In this document: positions 53,841 through 62,532 of the stretch, in pieces | Layout: each line of letters opens with the position of its first letter | Numbering within the stretch: position 1 is the stretch's first letter | Translations under genes and position numbers: made by a program | NCBI GenBank assembly: GCA_965224525.1 | Contig: OZ245050.1 | Location: forward strand, 4,216,001 to 4,280,000 | Source of the DNA: Granulosicoccus sp036478565 | Lineage (GTDB): Bacteria > Pseudomonadota > Gammaproteobacteria > Granulosicoccales > Granulosicoccaceae | Direction: 5' to 3' | Length of the DNA: 64,000 bases | The notes under the pieces: generated by a model | Database searches by the model: none | What the model saw: only the letters and a program-made list of their open reading frames with translations | Told to the model about the DNA's origin: nothing

Positions 53841-55277
53841 TTAGTTACGATTGCGTGGCATGAAAAACGACGCCTTTTCCCGTCGAATCACATCCGGGTC
53901 CTGTTGCGTGTGCAACACAAACTGAATAGTGTTGCTACCGACCTCTCCAGTATCAGGCTCAGCGCGAACCCGCACCGCAACCAGACGATGTGTACCTCCA
54001 CCCACCTCAACCTCATGCTCCGAATCAATGCTCACCCCCGGCAAACCGTCAACCGCCAAAATAAAGGTTCGCGGCTCTTCGGCATTATTGATAATCATCA
54101 TTCGGTAGACATTTTCTATCAGGCCATTTTTGACTTCGCGCGACAAAGAACCGCGATCACGAATAACATCGACCTTGAAAGGCACCTGCGTGGCAATGCT
54201 GGTCAATAAGGCAACTGTGGCAACCAATAATATAGTTGCATAGAGAAAAACCCTCGGTCGTAGCACACGACGCCATAACCCTTCAGTGCTTCCGCCTTCC
54301 TGCATGTTGTTCAAGGTGTCGTAGCGGATTAGCCCACGTGGGTATCCGACCTTGTCCATAACTTGATCGCAAACATCAATACAAGCTGCACAGCCAATGC
54401 ATTCGTATTGCTGTCCATCCCGAATATCAATACCAGTGGGGCATACCTGGACACACAAGCTACAGTCCACACAGTCACCAAGGCCCATTTTATCCGGATC
54501 AGCTTTGCGAGACCTGGAGCCACGCGGATCGCCACGGTCCGGATCGTAGGTAATTACCAACGTATCGCTGTCCACCATAACGCCCTGGAAACGGGCATAG
54601 GGGCACATGTATTTACACACCTGCTCACGCAGAAAACCAGCATTGCCATAAGTAGCAAAGCCGTAAAACAGTATCCAGAATATTTGTGAACCAGCCATCG
54701 AGAAGCTGAATAATTGCCCGACCAGATCGCGGATCGGCGTAAAGTAGCCGACGAATGTTAATCCGGTCCACAGACTGAATAACAACCAGGCTGAGTGTTT
54801 GGCCAGCTTGAGCCGAAATTTCTTGCCGCTGAAGTCAGCTTTATCCAGCTTCATGCGCTTGCCGCGATCACCTTCGATGACGCGTTCTATCCACAAGAAG
54901 ATTTCTGTATAGACCGTTTGCGGACAAGCGTAACCACACCAGAGCCGGCCAGCCACGGTGGTAAACAGGAACAGCGACATGGCTGATATCACCAACAGAC
55001 CGGTGAGATAGATAAAGTCCTGAGGATTCAGGATCAGCCCGAATATCTGGAATTTACGCGCCGCCAGATCAAACAAAACGGCCTGTCTGCTATTCCACGA
55101 TAACCATGGCAGACCGTAGAACATGAGTTGGGTAATCCAGACCATGACCCAACGCCAGCGCGCGAACAACCCGGTAACGGAACGCGGATAGATTTTCTGC
55201 CGTACTTCGAGTAACAGGTTTTCCTGCGAGCCCGCTGGCTTGCCAGCAGGCTCGGGTTTGGGGGCGCTCGTGTTAAT
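53841..55277 (-). CDS. ccoG: Cytochrome c oxidase accessory protein CcoG (FixG/RdxA)
   Basis: A polyferredoxin-like membrane protein (about 475 residues) for cbb3 oxidase copper assembly. It has FYGLPWLSWNSRQAVLFDLAARKFQIFGLIL, the WCGYACPQTVYTEIFLWIE motif, the cluster motifs DCVDCSLCVQVCPTGIDIRDGQQYECIGCAACIDVC, and a periplasmic C-terminal Ig-like domain. There is no ATG, GTG or TTG between the ccoP stop and the first conserved segment. I placed the end of the frame at an ATT overlapping the ccoP stop; a CTG at about 55216 after a strong hairpin (55228-55253) is an alternative, as are starts within ccoP up to 55418. Start uncertain. Confidence 0.85.
   Translation of the reverse strand: MNTSAPKPEPAGKPAGSQENLLLEVRQKIYPRSVTGLFARWRWVMVWITQLMFYGLPWLSWNSRQAVLFDLAARKFQIFGLILNPQDFIYLTGLLVISAMSLFLFTTVAGRLWCGYACPQTVYTEIFLWIERVIEGDRGKRMKLDKADFSGKKFRLKLAKHSAWLLFSLWTGLTFVGYFTPIRDLVGQLFSFSMAGSQIFWILFYGFATYGNAGFLREQVCKYMCPYARFQGVMVDSDTLVITYDPDRGDPRGSRSRKADPDKMGLGDCVDCSLCVQVCPTGIDIRDGQQYECIGCAACIDVCDQVMDKVGYPRGLIRYDTLNNMQEGGSTEGLWRRVLRPRVFLYATILLVATVALLTSIATQVPFKVDVIRDRGSLSREVKNGLIENVYRMMIINNAEEPRTFILAVDGLPGVSIDSEHEVEVGGGTHRLVAVRVRAEPDTGEVGSNTIQFVLHTQQDPDVIRREKASFFMPRNRN
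55228..55253 (-). other. Strong hairpin at the ccoP-ccoG junction
   Basis: GAGCC, C, GCTGGC, TT, GCCAGC, A and GGCTC give a 12-pair stem with one wobble pair on the minus-strand mRNA and a very tight loop. It is in the ccoG leader or N-terminal coding region, 20 bases after the ccoP stop. It could slow ribosomes or protect the upstream mRNA. Confidence 0.6.
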
Positions 55278-56205
55278 TTGCTGCAGCCGCTGTATCCGAA
55301 TGTGACAAACTCCAGATATAAGCGGCCAGTACGTGCGCCTTGCCTTCTCCCAACCAGTCGCCAAATGCCGGCATTTCGTTGGTACGGCCGTTCTGAATGG
55401 CGTCCACAACCGATGCAATTGAGCCGCCGTACAACCAGATGTCGTCGGTCAGATCAGGCGCACCGATAGCTGCGTTACCCGTTCCGTCCGCTCCGTGACA
55501 GGCGCCGCAAACAGCGAACTTTGGTGCAGCTGTTTCAGCCTTTGCCGCGTCATGATTGCTACCAGACAACGACAACACATAGTGCGCCATCGCTTCGGTC
55601 GTTTCATCGCTATTACCAACGGCCGCGGCCATAGGTGGCATGCTGGCCTTTCGTCCGCTCATGATGGTCTTCTTGATATAAGCTTCGTCGCCAGCGCCCA
55701 GCCAGTCATTGTCCGTCAGGTTTGGAAATGACCGGCCACCTCGAGCATCAGAGCCGTGACATTGCGTGCAATAGGTCAGGTACAGACGCTCACCCATTGC
55801 AACCGCTTCCGGATTTGCGGCGACTTCTGCTATCCCCTGCGACTGGTATTGCGCAAACAGTGGCTCATAAACAGCCTTGGCAGCAGCGACTTCTTCTTCA
55901 TACTGGCTAACTTGTGACCAGGCTAATGTGCCTTTAAACGACCCAAGCCCCGGGTATAGCACCAGATACACAGCACCAAAAACGCAAGTGATGTAAAACA
56001 GGTACAGCCACCAGCGCGGCAAGGGGTTGTTCAGTTCGCGCAAGTCCTCATCCCAGACATGCCCGGTCGAATCTACTGAACCATCTTCCGCAGTGGGTGC
56101 ATGACGCGAAGCCAGTGACCAGGCCAGGAGAAAACAGGCAATGATTGAAACGATGGTGATTACTGTAATGGCCGTGCTCCAGCCACCACTCAGAAAATCA
56201 GACAC
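55273..56205 (-). CDS. ccoP: cbb3 oxidase dihaem subunit III
   Basis: Takes electrons from soluble cytochromes to CcoO/CcoN. The 310-residue protein has membrane helices near the N-terminus (ITVITIVSIIACFLLAW and WWLYLFYITCVFGAVYLVLYPGLGSFKG), then two haem c domains: CTQCHGSDARGG and CGACHGADGTGNAA. Met ligands are seen in KASMPPMAAAVG and EMPAFGDWLG. The start is GTG at 56205, two bases after the ccoQ stop. It belongs to the ccoNOQP operon. Confidence 0.94.
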   Translation of the reverse strand: MSDFLSGGWSTAITVITIVSIIACFLLAWSLASRHAPTAEDGSVDSTGHVWDEDLRELNNPLPRWWLYLFYITCVFGAVYLVLYPGLGSFKGTLAWSQVSQYEEEVAAAKAVYEPLFAQYQSQGIAEVAANPEAVAMGERLYLTYCTQCHGSDARGGRSFPNLTDNDWLGAGDEAYIKKTIMSGRKASMPPMAAAVGNSDETTEAMAHYVLSLSGSNHDAAKAETAAPKFAVCGACHGADGTGNAAIGAPDLTDDIWLYGGSIASVVDAIQNGRTNEMPAFGDWLGEGKAHVLAAYIWSLSHSDTAAAAN

Positions 56206-56207
56206 GG

Positions 56208-56417
56208 TTATTGCTCTCCTGACTTGCGGTTGGATAAATCTGAACTCTGCTGGGCAGAGTCAATTGTGCGTTGCTGCATATCGTCATCGGCAAATGGCAG
56301 ATTGGCAGCTTCTTCAAAGCGGCTTTTCTGGCGACTACTGTAAGCCCAGTACACAATGATCAGAAAAAGCAGGAGACTCACAATAGTAATGATGGTTCTT
56401 AGCTCATTGACATCCAT
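56208..56417 (-). CDS. ccoQ: cbb3 oxidase small subunit IV
   Basis: A 69-residue single-helix subunit that stabilises the oxidase under oxygen. LRTIITIVSLLLFLIIVYWAYSSRQKSRFEEAANLPFADDD is typical of CcoQ (FixQ), with the basic-acidic FEEAANLPF motif. Its ATG shares one base with the ccoO stop, and ccoP starts three bases after it, so translation is coupled. Confidence 0.93.
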   Translation of the reverse strand: MDVNELRTIITIVSLLLFLIIVYWAYSSRQKSRFEEAANLPFADDDMQQRTIDSAQQSSDLSNRKSGEQ

Positions 56418-57031
56418 TACTGCACCCCGTTTCCAGCTGTACCCAGCACCTGAAGGTAGGCTATCAGTGCATCAAGCTCGTTTTTACCTTCCAGCTCTGC
56501 TGGTGCACCGGCAACCTGCTCATCTGTATAGGGATGCCCAAGCATGATCAACACCTCCAGCTTGCGGGTGATGCCATCCGGGTCGAGTTCTGTTTTTGCC
56601 AGCCACGGATAAGCCGGCATATTCGACTCTGGCACCAGATCACGCGGATTTTCCAGATGAGCGCGATGCCATTCATCAGTGTATCGGCCACCAACACGGT
56701 GCAAGTCAGGACCGGTGCGTTTGCTGCCCCACTGGAATGGCCGGTCGTAGACAAATTCACCGGCCACCGAGTAAGGCCCGTAGCGTTCAGTCTCCGCACG
56801 GAATGGACGAATCATCTGTGAGTGACAGTTGTAACAGCCCTCACGCACATAGACGTCGCGACCAGTCAATTGCAAGGGCGTATACGGTTCAAGACCTGCC
56901 ACAGGCTCTGTTGTGGATTTTTGATAAAACAGTGGCACAATTTCTACCAGACCACCGACCGAGATAGTCAGCAGTATCAGCACCATCATCAGGCCGATGT
57001 TTTTTTCAATCAGTTCGTGTGAAAGTTTCAT
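56417..57031 (-). CDS. ccoO: cbb3 oxidase monohaem subunit II
   Basis: Membrane-anchored cytochrome c of 204 residues that passes electrons to CcoN. It starts MKLSHELIEKNIGLMMVLILLTISVGGLVEIVPLFY (anchor) and has the haem site GCYNCHSQMIRPFRAETERYGPYSVAGEFVYDRPFQWGSKRTGPDLHRVG, nearly invariant in CcoO. Met ligand is in SNMPAYPWL. The ATG at 57031 lies 13 bases after ccoN's stop. Confidence 0.95.
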   Translation of the reverse strand: MKLSHELIEKNIGLMMVLILLTISVGGLVEIVPLFYQKSTTEPVAGLEPYTPLQLTGRDVYVREGCYNCHSQMIRPFRAETERYGPYSVAGEFVYDRPFQWGSKRTGPDLHRVGGRYTDEWHRAHLENPRDLVPESNMPAYPWLAKTELDPDGITRKLEVLIMLGHPYTDEQVAGAPAELEGKNELDALIAYLQVLGTAGNGVQ

Positions 57032-57044
57032 GTGTCTGGCCGCT

Positions 57045-58520
57045 TCAGTGTTGCGCCGCCGGAGCAGCCGTGGATGAATGTGCGTCAACCGTCGGAATTG
57101 GCGCATCCACTTGAGTACCCTGACGAATGGTCATAATCATGTTATAGAGCATCAACAACATGCCGCTCAGGTACAGCAAGCCACCGCAGAAACGCACCAC
57201 GTAATACGGGAAGGTGGCCTTAACACTTTCAACAAACGCGTAGGTCAGTGTTCCATCCGGGTTGGTTGCGCGCCACATCAAGCCCTGCATGACACCGGCA
57301 ATCCACATCGCGGATATATAGGCAACGATTCCGAGCGTCGCAATCCAGAAATGAATTTCGATCAATCGCACACTGTGCATTTCGCTGCGTCCGAACAATC
57401 GCGGTATCAGGTAGTAGATAGCACCCATGGAAATCATGCCAACCCAGCCAAGAGCGCCGGAGTGAACGTGCCCTACTGTCCAGTCCGTATAGTGAGACAG
57501 GGCATTGACCGTCTTGATAGCCATCATCGGCCCCTCAAATGTCGACATGCCATAGAAGGACAAGGAGACAATGAGGAATTTCAATACAGGATCTGTACGC
57601 AGCTTATGCCAGGCGCCCGAGAGTGTCATGATGCCGTTGATCATGCCTCCCCACGAAGGTGCCAGCAGGATCAACGAAAACACCATACCAACCGATTGAA
57701 CCCAATCAGGCAACGCTGTGTAATGAAGGTGATGCGAACCCGCCCACATGTAGGTAAAGATGAGCGCCCAGAAATGCACGATGGACAAGCGGTAGGAATA
57801 GATGGGACGCCCGGCCTGTTTCGGCACAAAATAATACATCATGCCGAGAAAACCGGCTGTCAGAAAAAATCCTACTGCGTTATGTCCGTACCACCATTGA
57901 ATCATGGCGTCCTGTACACCGGCATAGGCCGAATAGGACTTTGTTGCCGATACCGGAATCGCTGCACTGTTGACAATGTGCAGAACTGCAATGACGATGA
58001 TGTAGGCACCATAAAACCAGTTTGCAACATAGATATGCGGTGTCTTGCGTTTGACGATAGTGCCAAAGAATACAATGGCGTAGGCGACCCATACTGCGGT
58101 GATCAGCAAGTCGATTGGCCATTCCAGCTCAGCGTATTCCTTTGATTGAGTGATACCCAGAGGCAAGGTGACAACCGCAGACAGAATCACCAGTTGCCAC
58201 CCCCAGAAGGTAAAGGCCACCAATGGCCCGCCCCACAAACGAGCCTGACAGGTACGTTGCACCACGTAATAGGACGTGGCGAACAACGCGCTGCCGCCAA
58301 ATGCAAAGATGACAGCATTCGTATGCAAGGGACGCAGGCGACCATAACTCAGCCAGGAGATGCCGAAGTTCAATTCGGGCCAGGTCAGCTGAGAGGCGAT
58401 GATGACCCCTACCAACATACCGACAGCACCCCACACCACTGTCATGACGGCAAACTGACGTACCACCTTGTAGTTGTAGGTATTCTGGACACTAGCCGTG
58501 TCAGTCATGGTCGTGCTCAT
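57045..58520 (-). CDS. ccoN: cbb3 oxidase catalytic subunit I
   Basis: Haem-copper oxidase subunit of 491 residues that reduces O2 to water with high affinity at the inner membrane. His ligands are visible in RLRPLHTNAVIFAFGGSAL, HNAVGFFLTAGFLGMMYYFVPKQ, AGSHHLHYTALPDW and HYTDWTVGHVHSGALGWVG; the cross-linked Tyr is in the family-typical STFEGPMMAIKTVN region. The ATG at 58520 (MSTTMTDTASVQN) has GAGG upstream. The FNR box and -10 element 65-113 bases upstream indicate control by low oxygen. Confidence 0.96.
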   Translation of the reverse strand: MSTTMTDTASVQNTYNYKVVRQFAVMTVVWGAVGMLVGVIIASQLTWPELNFGISWLSYGRLRPLHTNAVIFAFGGSALFATSYYVVQRTCQARLWGGPLVAFTFWGWQLVILSAVVTLPLGITQSKEYAELEWPIDLLITAVWVAYAIVFFGTIVKRKTPHIYVANWFYGAYIIVIAVLHIVNSAAIPVSATKSYSAYAGVQDAMIQWWYGHNAVGFFLTAGFLGMMYYFVPKQAGRPIYSYRLSIVHFWALIFTYMWAGSHHLHYTALPDWVQSVGMVFSLILLAPSWGGMINGIMTLSGAWHKLRTDPVLKFLIVSLSFYGMSTFEGPMMAIKTVNALSHYTDWTVGHVHSGALGWVGMISMGAIYYLIPRLFGRSEMHSVRLIEIHFWIATLGIVAYISAMWIAGVMQGLMWRATNPDGTLTYAFVESVKATFPYYVVRFCGGLLYLSGMLLMLYNMIMTIRQGTQVDAPIPTVDAHSSTAAPAAQH

Positions 58521-58592
58521 AGGCAAGCGGCCTCTATCGAAATTCGATTGGATAAGGTCATAAATAGGTGCAAGAATACCGGTATAGACGCA

Positions 58593-58633
58593 ATAATAGC
58601 TGTCTGAAAGCACACGGTATTGATAACGATCAA
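58593..58633 (-). promoter_or_regulatory. FNR/ANR-dependent promoter of ccoNOQP
   Basis: TTGATAACGATCAA at 58620-58633 is a perfect FNR consensus (TTGAT-N4-ATCAA). On the minus strand a TATTAT -10 element lies at 58598-58593, so the transcript should start near 58586. The box centre then falls about 40 bases before the start, the class II FNR arrangement. This directs low-oxygen induction of the oxidase. Confidence 0.85.
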
Positions 58634-58669
58634 AAATACCGCACTACTGTACCCATTCCGGGCAGCAGA

Positions 58670-58873
58670 TCAAGTCGACGAATGATCGGGGGGGGGCTGA
58701 TTTTCAGGTGCCGCGTCAGTAGGCTGCGAAACGCTGTCGTCATCCAGCAATACGCTCCAGGCGGGCCCCTGGTCATCTTCAAACTGTCCACCCGCATTCA
58801 TGCGGAAAAAAATAATCGCCGCCACGACCACTGCCAACGCAGAAAGCGGTATCAGGAGGTACAACGATTCCAT
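58670..58873 (-). CDS. ccoS: cbb3 oxidase maturation protein CcoS
   Basis: A 67-residue single-helix protein needed for cofactor insertion into CcoN. MESLYLLIPLSALAVVVAAIIFFRMNAGGQFEDDQGPAWSVLLDDD is a clear CcoS (FixS) sequence. The tail is longer than usual and contains a run of nine C on the coding strand (58688-58696), which encodes Pro-Pro-Pro. Its start overlaps the ccoI stop by 22 bases. Confidence 0.92.
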   Translation of the reverse strand: MESLYLLIPLSALAVVVAAIIFFRMNAGGQFEDDQGPAWSVLLDDDSVSQPTDAAPENQPPPDHSST

Positions 58874-61608
58874 AAGTTCTGTTTCCCGAGTGCGGAGCGG
58901 CCGGCACTTGCAGGCTCGGCCCACAATCTCAACGCATTGCCTACCACCAGCAGCGAGCTGCTGGCCATGCCAATTGCCGCGGCCCACGGCGGTATCAAGC
59001 CCATCGCAGCAGCTGGGATAGCCATTAGATTATAAACCAACGCCCATAGCAAATTCTGCTTTACGACGCGCATGGTCTGCCTGGCCTTGGTCAACATCGG
59101 TACCAGTTTTTCCAGCCCAGGGGCGAGAGAAATGGCATCGGCCGCTGTTTGTGCCAGTGCACTGGCGTTGCCAACAGCCAGCGATACATCGGATGCCGCC
59201 AACACGGGTGCATCGTTGATTCCATCACCCACCATCAGCACGGTTGCGCCCTGCTTCTGCAACGCGGCGACATAATTCTGTTTGTCTGAAGGCAAAGCAC
59301 TGGCATGTAGCCTGGAAATACCCAGCTGTTGCGCGATAGGTGTTACGGCTGCAGTGCGGTCACCTGATAACAAGTGGACAGCAAGACCCATTCCCTGCAG
59401 CGTTTGTACGACGCCTTTCGTTTCTGGCCTTAGCGGATCCTGCAATAGAAACCGTGCCATCAGCGTCGTCGCTTGATTGCCATGCCGACGGCTAAGAATC
59501 ACCTCACTCGCCATGTCACTTATGATGTCGTCGAACGCGACATTGCCGGTAGTGCCAGTCGCTCCGCCAGCAGCATCCGGGCTCGTGACGATGGCTGGCG
59601 GCAATGCAACCGATACTGCAAGCTTATCGATGTCTGCATTTGCGACACCACACCACAGCCGCGATCCCAGACGTATCTCAGCGCCGTCCTCCATGACAGC
59701 CGAAACACCATGCCCGGATTCGTGATGTATGGAATGTAACTGCACCGGTACTGGTTGATCTCGGCCGGCCACGTTACGCCGCCAGGCGTCGGTCAGCGCC
59801 AGCGCGTAGGGATGACTGGAGCCGGACTCCAATGCTGCAACCAGTGCCAGTGCCGTTTCAGGCTCGGTGGAACCTGAACATTGAATCGCCAGGACCTCTG
59901 GCCTGCCGAGTGTCAAGGTACCCGTCTTGTCAAACACCACATCGGTAACCCTGGCAAGCGTTTCCAATACATGCCCGCGGGTTACCAACAGGCGCGAACG
60001 CAACAACTGTCCAGTGGCAGCCGCCAGTGCCGAAGGCGTGGCAAGAGACAATGCACAAGGGCAGGACACGACCAGTACGGCGATGGCCACAGCGGCTGCG
60101 CGACTGGCATCATGCTGGGACCAGGCGAACCAGACCAACACTGTAATGACCAACAATACAGAAACAAACCAGGCCGCTACCCGATCAGCCATGCCAACCA
60201 TTCGAGGTTTTTCACTCGCGCCTCGATCGACCAGACGCTCTATCATCGACAACGCACTATCCGACTGGGGACGTTCGACGATAAGACGTAACGGCGCTCC
60301 CGCCAGCAATGCACCACCCGCGATACGATCACCCGGTGCGACCGCAACTGGCAGGCTTTCGCCAGTCAGCACAGAATTATCAATCGCACTGCTGCCGCGT
60401 TCAACCCTGGCATCTACCGGTATGCGCTCACCGCTGTCCACCTCAATGAGATCACCGGCTGCAAGCCTTACCGCCGGTACGGTTTCCGGCTGCAGCCCGG
60501 CAGACGCCAGATTTTCTGCGTCGTCACCGGGTATCAGCCGCACAGCGGTCTCCGGCGCTACAGCGCCTATATCGTCAATGGCGCGCATCGCTCGCCGCCG
60601 TACCGACCATTCCAAATAGCGTGCGCCTAGCAACAGAAATACGAACATCGAGACCGAATCAAAGTAGATCTCACCGTGACCTGTCAGGGTTGTCTGAACA
60701 CTGACCGAAAATGCCGCCAGCAAGCCAATGGTTACCGGCACATCCATGCCGGGACTCAACGCTTTCAAATCACGCCAGGCACCCGCCAGAAAAGGCTGCG
60801 CGGCATACAGCATGACTGGCGTGGTTATTATCAGGCTGACCCACCGCAGCAACTGCTCATGCGCCGGGTCTATTTCACCAGCATCACTCAGATAGGCTGG
60901 CAAGGCATACATCATGACCTGTGACATGGCAATGCCGGATACAAACAGACGTTGTAGCAGGCTACGTGTTTCGCGTTTCAACGCCGCCTCCCGCTCGCGC
61001 GCATCGAATGGCACTGCGTTATAACCGACGCTGGCAATGACCCGCAAAACCTGCGACAGACGCACTTTTGCCGGGTCGAACCGAACCCGTGCCCGCGCTG
61101 TTGAGAAATTGAAGTTTGCCGAAGACACGCCCGGTTCACGGCGCACGGATTTTTCTAGCAACCAGACGCAGGCACCGCATCGCAGACCTTCGACAGCCAG
61201 GTTGACCTCTGACAAGCACGCTTCACTCGAAGCCGCCCCGGATTGTAATTTTGCCGCTACCCCGGACTCTTGCCCGGATCCGGTTTTTGTAATGGTCGTG
61301 CCGTCATCATCGACCTGACGCAGGTAGCGCTCGCTGATTTCTTCCTCATCGTAGACGCTCAGCGCATCCAGCGAAGCGCCAATAGCTGCAGGCACCACAC
61401 CGAGCACGGCAGCTTCGGTGCGATAGCGATAATAGTCGTCGAGCCCTGCATCAACAATGGCCTGCATAACGGCCTCACAGCCCACACAACAAACCGTTCT
61501 TGCTTCACCATCGAAAGCAACCGACCACGGTGCATCAGCCGGATTGGACTCGGCACAGTGAAAGCACCGGTTGGCCGGTGGAGTAAAAATCAAGCTGCCG
61601 CCACTCAC
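58852..61608 (-). CDS. ccoI: Copper-transporting P-type ATPase for oxidase assembly
   Basis: P1B-type ATPase of 918 residues that exports copper to the periplasm for CcoN. It has an N-terminal Cys-rich metal domain (RCFHCAESNP and VCCVGCEAV, about 15-45), a heavy-metal-associated domain with GLRCGACVWLLE near 145, the membrane motif SCPCALSLATP, the phosphorylation motif DKTGTLTLG, SSHPYALAL and GDGINDAPVLAASD. It begins at GTG 61608 with a weak ribosome site. It follows the SafE-like gene by 52 bases and overlaps ccoS. Confidence 0.94.
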   Translation of the reverse strand: MSGGSLIFTPPANRCFHCAESNPADAPWSVAFDGEARTVCCVGCEAVMQAIVDAGLDDYYRYRTEAAVLGVVPAAIGASLDALSVYDEEEISERYLRQVDDDGTTITKTGSGQESGVAAKLQSGAASSEACLSEVNLAVEGLRCGACVWLLEKSVRREPGVSSANFNFSTARARVRFDPAKVRLSQVLRVIASVGYNAVPFDAREREAALKRETRSLLQRLFVSGIAMSQVMMYALPAYLSDAGEIDPAHEQLLRWVSLIITTPVMLYAAQPFLAGAWRDLKALSPGMDVPVTIGLLAAFSVSVQTTLTGHGEIYFDSVSMFVFLLLGARYLEWSVRRRAMRAIDDIGAVAPETAVRLIPGDDAENLASAGLQPETVPAVRLAAGDLIEVDSGERIPVDARVERGSSAIDNSVLTGESLPVAVAPGDRIAGGALLAGAPLRLIVERPQSDSALSMIERLVDRGASEKPRMVGMADRVAAWFVSVLLVITVLVWFAWSQHDASRAAAVAIAVLVVSCPCALSLATPSALAAATGQLLRSRLLVTRGHVLETLARVTDVVFDKTGTLTLGRPEVLAIQCSGSTEPETALALVAALESGSSHPYALALTDAWRRNVAGRDQPVPVQLHSIHHESGHGVSAVMEDGAEIRLGSRLWCGVANADIDKLAVSVALPPAIVTSPDAAGGATGTTGNVAFDDIISDMASEVILSRRHGNQATTLMARFLLQDPLRPETKGVVQTLQGMGLAVHLLSGDRTAAVTPIAQQLGISRLHASALPSDKQNYVAALQKQGATVLMVGDGINDAPVLAASDVSLAVGNASALAQTAADAISLAPGLEKLVPMLTKARQTMRVVKQNLLWALVYNLMAIPAAAMGLIPPWAAAIGMASSSLLVVGNALRLWAEPASAGRSALGKQNLWNRCTS

Positions 61609-61660
61609 GGGCAGGCGGCCCAGGGTCGGCGCTCATGCAGCAACGTTGGTACGCCGATGA

Positions 61661-62473
61661 TCATGGAAAAAACGGCACGGTACACATATCATTCAACAGC
61701 GGTACGCTGCCCATGGCATTCAAACGCCAGAGTCCAAGTAATCCGAAAGCTATAATCAGCGAGCCAGCGACCTTGCGTACAGCGGGCCGCTTGCTGGCTC
61801 GCGCAAACCAGCCACCTGACAAACCCAGTAACATCAGGTTTGGCAAAGTGCCAAGTCCGAATGCCAGCATCAAGCCAGCACCGCGCATGGCGCTGCCAGA
61901 GACGAGCGCGGCCATCAGCACCCCGTAAACCATGCCACAGGGCACCATACCCCAAAGCGCACCTGCCAATAGTGTGTGATGCGGACCACGGCCGCTCAGC
62001 AAACGGGTTGCATGAGGTCGAATGTACTGCCAGGGACGCTGCGCAAGAGCTTCAATGGGTCGACTGATGCGCCGCACACCCAACACGTAGAGGCCCATCA
62101 ATATGAGCAATATATTAGTAACAGCAAAGGCTATCTGCTGCACCGGCAAGGCGGTTTGTACCAACCAGCCGAGCGAACCGATACCACCTGCCAACGCACC
62201 CAACAACGTATACATGCTGATGCGGCCCGTGTTGTAGAGCAACACCAGAGACAGGGTATCGACAGCGGCAGACAAGGCCGGTTGAGCGGATGCAATGCGC
62301 GCCTGCGGTACGAACTCAAGAGCTTGTGTCTGCATGACTGGCGGCAGTGTGACAGTCGGTTTTTTTGGCCGAAAATGACCCAGAGCACTGACGATGCCGC
62401 CACACATCCCGGCACAGTGCACACCACCAAACAGTCCGGTCAAAAATACAGCAAGGAATGAGGCATCTAGCAT
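61661..62473 (-). CDS. SafE/TauE-like membrane protein of the oxidase locus
   Basis: A 270-residue membrane protein with at least six helices of the sulfite exporter TauE/SafE (urease accessory UreH-like) family. It starts LTGLFGGVHCAGMCGGIVSAL, a HCxGMCG motif that may bind copper, and continues WGMVPCGMVYGVLMAALVSGSAMRGAGLMLAFGLGTLPNLML. Such genes are common between ccoI/ccoS and hemN or fnr, sometimes called ccoH-like, and are thought to assist metal handling in oxidase assembly; here the role is inferred. Confidence 0.85.
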   Translation of the reverse strand: MLDASFLAVFLTGLFGGVHCAGMCGGIVSALGHFRPKKPTVTLPPVMQTQALEFVPQARIASAQPALSAAVDTLSLVLLYNTGRISMYTLLGALAGGIGSLGWLVQTALPVQQIAFAVTNILLILMGLYVLGVRRISRPIEALAQRPWQYIRPHATRLLSGRGPHHTLLAGALWGMVPCGMVYGVLMAALVSGSAMRGAGLMLAFGLGTLPNLMLLGLSGGWFARASKRPAVRKVAGSLIIAFGLLGLWRLNAMGSVPLLNDMCTVPFFP

Positions 62474-62532
62474 GGGTTTCGGGCAGGGTCACTGCACTGT
62501 TTTGTACGCAGTGCAGGAAACACTGCAAATTT

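Noticed and set aside
57078..58145. A 355-codon frame on the plus strand opposite ccoN.
   Set aside because: It is a shadow of ccoN; its sequence is rich in His, Gln and Arg with no domain, as expected from the complement of a membrane protein gene.
62474..62532. CTGCACTG inverted repeat after hemN considered as a terminator.
   Set aside because: No T run follows on the minus strand, and the SafE-like gene begins close by, so read-through is more likely.
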